A stretch of DNA of 9,157 nucleotides from NCBI GenBank assembly GCA_007131845.1, contig SLPT01000074.1, forward strand, positions 1 to 9,157, in the 5' to 3' direction. Positions within the stretch are counted from its first letter, which is position 1. Every line of letters begins with the position of its first letter. Of the stretch, positions 7,365 through 9,157 are shown piece by piece. The DNA comes from Desulfobacteraceae bacterium. Lineage in GTDB: Bacteria > Desulfobacterota > Desulfobacteria > Desulfobacterales > Desulfosalsimonadaceae. The notes below the pieces were generated by a model. The model had not been told where the DNA came from and searched no databases. It worked only from the letters and a program-made list of their open reading frames with translations. A program made the translations under genes and the position numbers.

Positions 7365-8465
7365 ATGTTTGACAGGCGACTTGTACAATATTTCGACTGG
7401 TGGCTTCTGCTGCTGACCCTGGTGATCGCCGCAATCGGCCTGGCGCTGATATACAGCAGTGTCAATGCAGGTGAAGTTTCATCTTCAAAAATCCACCTCC
7501 GGCAGGCCAGCTGGCTCGGCATCGGTCTGCTGGTAATGGTATCGGTCTTTCTCTTTTCCTACAAAAAACTTGATCGATGGTCACCCGTTATTTATACGGT
7601 GTGCATTGGACTGCTCATTGCCGTTCTTGTGGTCGGTAAAACCGTCGGCGGTTCTACCCGTTGGCTTGACTTAGGACTTTTTGTTCTGCAGCCGTCCGAG
7701 CCTGCAAAAATCGGTGTAATCCTCATTCTGGCGCATTATTTCGCAAAAAAGGTCAGTCCCGGCGGAATGGGTTTCCGGGAACTGTTATGGCCGCTTGTCC
7801 TCAGCATCATTCCCTTCGGATTGATCTGGATGCAACCTGACCTGGGAACGGGTCTGCTGATCATGCTTATTACAGGAAGCATGGCTTTTTTTGCGAAAAT
7901 CGAACGCCGAACGTTTTTGATCCTGTTGGCCGCCGTGCTCATTCTCTTGCCTCTGGGATGGTTTATTATCGAGGATTATCAGCGAACCCGGATCCTTATG
8001 CTCTTCGCACCGGAAAGCGATCCAAGAGGTGCGGGATACCATATTTTACAGTCGAAGATTGCCGTTGGATCGGGAATGATCTATGGCAAGGGGTTTATGG
8101 AGGGGACCCAGAATATCCTGTCTTTTCTGCCGGAGCAGCATACGGATTTCATTTTTTCCGTTCTTGCGGAGGAATGGGGATTTGCAGGGTCCGCAGGACT
8201 CTTGATCCTTTTTTTCCTCCTTGTCTCATTCGGATTGAATATTGCCCACGGCTGCAGGGACGATTTCGGTACAATCCTCGCTTTTGGCATCACATCGATG
8301 ATCTTCTGGCAGTCCGTCATCAATATCGGGATGGTTATCGGACTGATGCCGGTCGTCGGTATGCCCCTGCCCCTGGTAAGCTACGGCGGCTCATCCGTGG
8401 TTACTTCCCTGCTGGGTATCGGTATACTACTGAATATCAGTATGCGCCGTTTCGTAAAAGATTGA
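7365..8465 (+). CDS. rodA: Rod shape-determining protein RodA, peptidoglycan glycosyltransferase (SEDS family)
   Basis: Polytopic inner-membrane enzyme that polymerises lipid II into glycan strands for side-wall growth, in complex with PBP2. The 366-residue product is close to E. coli RodA in length and shows about ten hydrophobic segments. SEDS hallmarks are GSTRWLDLGLFVLQPSEPAK (96-115), MQPDLGTG (156-163), FLPEQHTDFIFSVLAEEWGF (254-273) with the presumed catalytic Asp261, and GLMPVVGMPLPLVSYGGSS (326-344). These, with the short tail, distinguish it from FtsW. The ATG at 7365 is followed at once by MFDRRLVQYFDWWLLL, the expected short cytoplasmic start. No clear ribosome binding site precedes it. 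The gene usually sits directly after mrdA; here it has its own upstream region facing the DUF362 gene, so it is probably transcribed separately from mreBCD-mrdA. Confidence 0.97.
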   Translation: MFDRRLVQYFDWWLLLLTLVIAAIGLALIYSSVNAGEVSSSKIHLRQASWLGIGLLVMVSVFLFSYKKLDRWSPVIYTVCIGLLIAVLVVGKTVGGSTRWLDLGLFVLQPSEPAKIGVILILAHYFAKKVSPGGMGFRELLWPLVLSIIPFGLIWMQPDLGTGLLIMLITGSMAFFAKIERRTFLILLAAVLILLPLGWFIIEDYQRTRILMLFAPESDPRGAGYHILQSKIAVGSGMIYGKGFMEGTQNILSFLPEQHTDFIFSVLAEEWGFAGSAGLLILFFLLVSFGLNIAHGCRDDFGTILAFGITSMIFWQSVINIGMVIGLMPVVGMPLPLVSYGGSSVVTSLLGIGILLNISMRRFVKD

Positions 8466-8471
8466 TAGCTT

Positions 8472-8628
8472 CGTAAAAAGTCCAATATCTGCGCCTTCGC
8501 GCATTGCTCAGAATTTAAAGTGCGATAAGTACTTTTAATTATATTCTATTTAGCAAGTCTTGATCTTGAACATTTACAAAGCCGTTTAATCGCGACTTAT
8601 TACGGTTCATCAAAGATTGATTTTTACG
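8472..8628. repeat. Candidate non-coding element with inverted ends and internal dyads
   Basis: Just after the rodA stop, an AT-rich 157-base stretch is bounded by CGTAAAAA (8472-8479) and its exact inverse TTTTTACG (8621-8628). Inside are a GC-rich hairpin with TGCGC/GCGCA arms and a CTTC loop (8490-8503), and a longer dyad at 8512-8540 with ten-base arms and one T-T mismatch around a nine-base loop. A small ATCAA/TTGAT hairpin (8609-8621) overlaps the right end. There is no coding signal. It could be a dispersed intergenic repeat or MITE-like remnant, or simply the structured 3' end of the rodA message. The short ends could match by chance in AT-rich DNA. No target-site duplication is evident. 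Confidence 0.35.
8490..8540 (+). terminator. Possible rodA transcript end (two hairpins)
   Basis: A compact TGCGC/GCGCA hairpin (8490-8503) and an AU-rich hairpin (8512-8540) lie 25-75 bases after the rodA stop. Neither is followed by a clean run of T; the second is followed by ATATTCTATTT. A classical intrinsic terminator is therefore not demonstrated. Ending the rodA message here would fit the separate promoter found downstream for the next gene. Confidence 0.25.
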
Positions 8629-8672
8629 GCATGAAACAAGGCGGGATATTTATCGAAATCACAAAAAATCTT

Positions 8673-8702
8673 TTGACAAATTGTGCCATTTGGTGCTATG
8701 CA
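8673..8702 (+). promoter_or_regulatory. Probable sigma70-type promoter of the ATP synthase operon
   Basis: A consensus -35 box TTGACA (8673-8678) is followed after 18 bases by TATGCA (8697-8702), which is preceded by TG at 8694-8695 in the extended -10 arrangement. Transcription would start near 8709, giving a leader of about 60 bases before the ATG at 8771. Position, orientation and the perfect -35 box support it; the -10 box matches the consensus only in its first half. Confidence 0.6.
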
Positions 8703-8757
8703 CTTTTGCTTAAATCAAAATTTAATGTGTCTATCTAAAAATATAGAAATGCGATGC

Positions 8758-8762
8758 GGAGG
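8758..8762 (+). promoter_or_regulatory. Ribosome binding site of the ATP synthase b'-type gene
   Basis: GGAGG lies eight bases before the ATG at 8771, near-ideal spacing. It fixes the start of the following gene. Confidence 0.85.
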
Positions 8763-8770
8763 ATGACAAA

Positions 8771-9157
8771 ATGATTACGCTTGACTGGTCGATTCTCATC
8801 CAGATGATCAATTTCATTGTTCTTGTCTGGGCCTTGAATTATGTGGCATACCGACCCATAAGAGGTATCCTTGCCCGGAGAAAGGAAAAGGTTGAAGGTC
8901 TGGAATCCGGGATCAATCGCTTTGAATCGGATGCAAGGGAAAAAGCGTCCGCGTTTGACGTTGGAATCCGGGAAGCCCGGGAAAAAGGAATCCGGATGAA
9001 AGAGGAAATGGCCGAAAAAGCCCGGCAGGAAGAGCAGGAAATGCTGGAGCGCATCCATGAAAAAGCAAGACAGGATTTGGAAGATATCCGGAGCCGGGTC
9101 TCCAGGGAGACTGAAGAAGTTCGCCGTTCCCTGCAATCCCAGATTGACTCTTTTGCC
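8771..9157 (+). CDS. atpF: F-type ATP synthase Fo subunit b/b' (3'-truncated)
   Basis: Peripheral-stalk subunit that anchors F1 to the Fo membrane sector of the ATP synthase. The first 129 residues are present and the frame is still open at the window edge. The start MITLDWSILIQMINFIVLVW holds one membrane anchor (about 6-25), followed by NYVAYRPIRGILARRKEKV. A long, highly charged helix rich in Glu, Lys and Arg with no cysteine then runs to the edge, as expected of the stalk coiled coil. The Arg/Lys-rich turn after YRPI is typical of b subunits. In many relatives the operon opens with two b-type genes. Since this is the first gene after a promoter-bearing gap, it is more likely the shorter b' copy (also called atpF' or atpX), with atpF, atpH, atpA and the rest expected beyond the window. 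The choice between b and b' cannot be settled here. Confidence 0.88.
   Translation, partial: MITLDWSILIQMINFIVLVWALNYVAYRPIRGILARRKEKVEGLESGINRFESDAREKASAFDVGIREAREKGIRMKEEMAEKARQEEQEMLERIHEKARQDLEDIRSRVSRETEEVRRSLQSQIDSFA

Noticed and set aside
8735..9136. Open frame of 133 codons on the minus strand at the right edge
   Set aside because: It is the complement of the ATP synthase b-type gene, which has an ideal ribosome binding site, a membrane anchor and a stalk helix.
1..9157. A previously undescribed system in this window
   Set aside because: Every protein gene belongs to a known family with expected domains and motifs. There are no accessory-island signs such as transposases, integrases, tRNA-adjacent repeats or unexplained gene clusters.

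Overview
The window reads as a chromosomal housekeeping region from a Gram-negative, rod-shaped bacterium. The best guess is a member of Desulfobacterota (the former Deltaproteobacteria, Desulfobacterales-like). This rests on the protein flavour, the mreB-mreC-mreD-mrdA gene order, a bacterial GlnRS, a DUF362/double-ferredoxin protein, and an F-type ATP synthase operon that opens with a short b'-like subunit. It is an inference from remembered families, not a database result.

Positions 1-4208 (+) hold the cell-elongation (rod) cluster: the 3' part of mreB, then mreC, mreD and mrdA (PBP2), tightly packed and probably cotranscribed. MreB filaments, the MreC/MreD membrane proteins and the PBP2 transpeptidase make up the elongasome, which inserts peptidoglycan into the side wall. 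After an 81-bp gap comes glnS (4290-6035, +), with its own strong ribosome binding site. Next, on the opposite strand and tail-to-tail with glnS, lies a DUF362-type protein with two [4Fe-4S] cluster motifs (6063-7169, -). A 195-bp divergent intergenic region follows. It must carry the start signals both for that gene and for rodA (7365-8465, +), the SEDS glycosyltransferase that works with PBP2. The elongasome genes are therefore all present but split: rodA is separated from mrdA by glnS and an antiparallel gene.

After rodA there is a 305-bp AT-rich non-coding stretch with several dyad symmetries, and near its end a good sigma70-type promoter. The window closes in the first gene of what is probably the F1Fo ATP synthase operon (8771 to the edge, +, truncated).

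I see no mobile-element gene, CRISPR array, tRNA, rRNA, toxin-antitoxin pair, defence system or phage gene. All protein genes belong to recognised families, and I did not find convincing evidence of an undescribed system. The least explained parts are the two intergenic regions flanking rodA and the DUF362 iron-sulfur protein.
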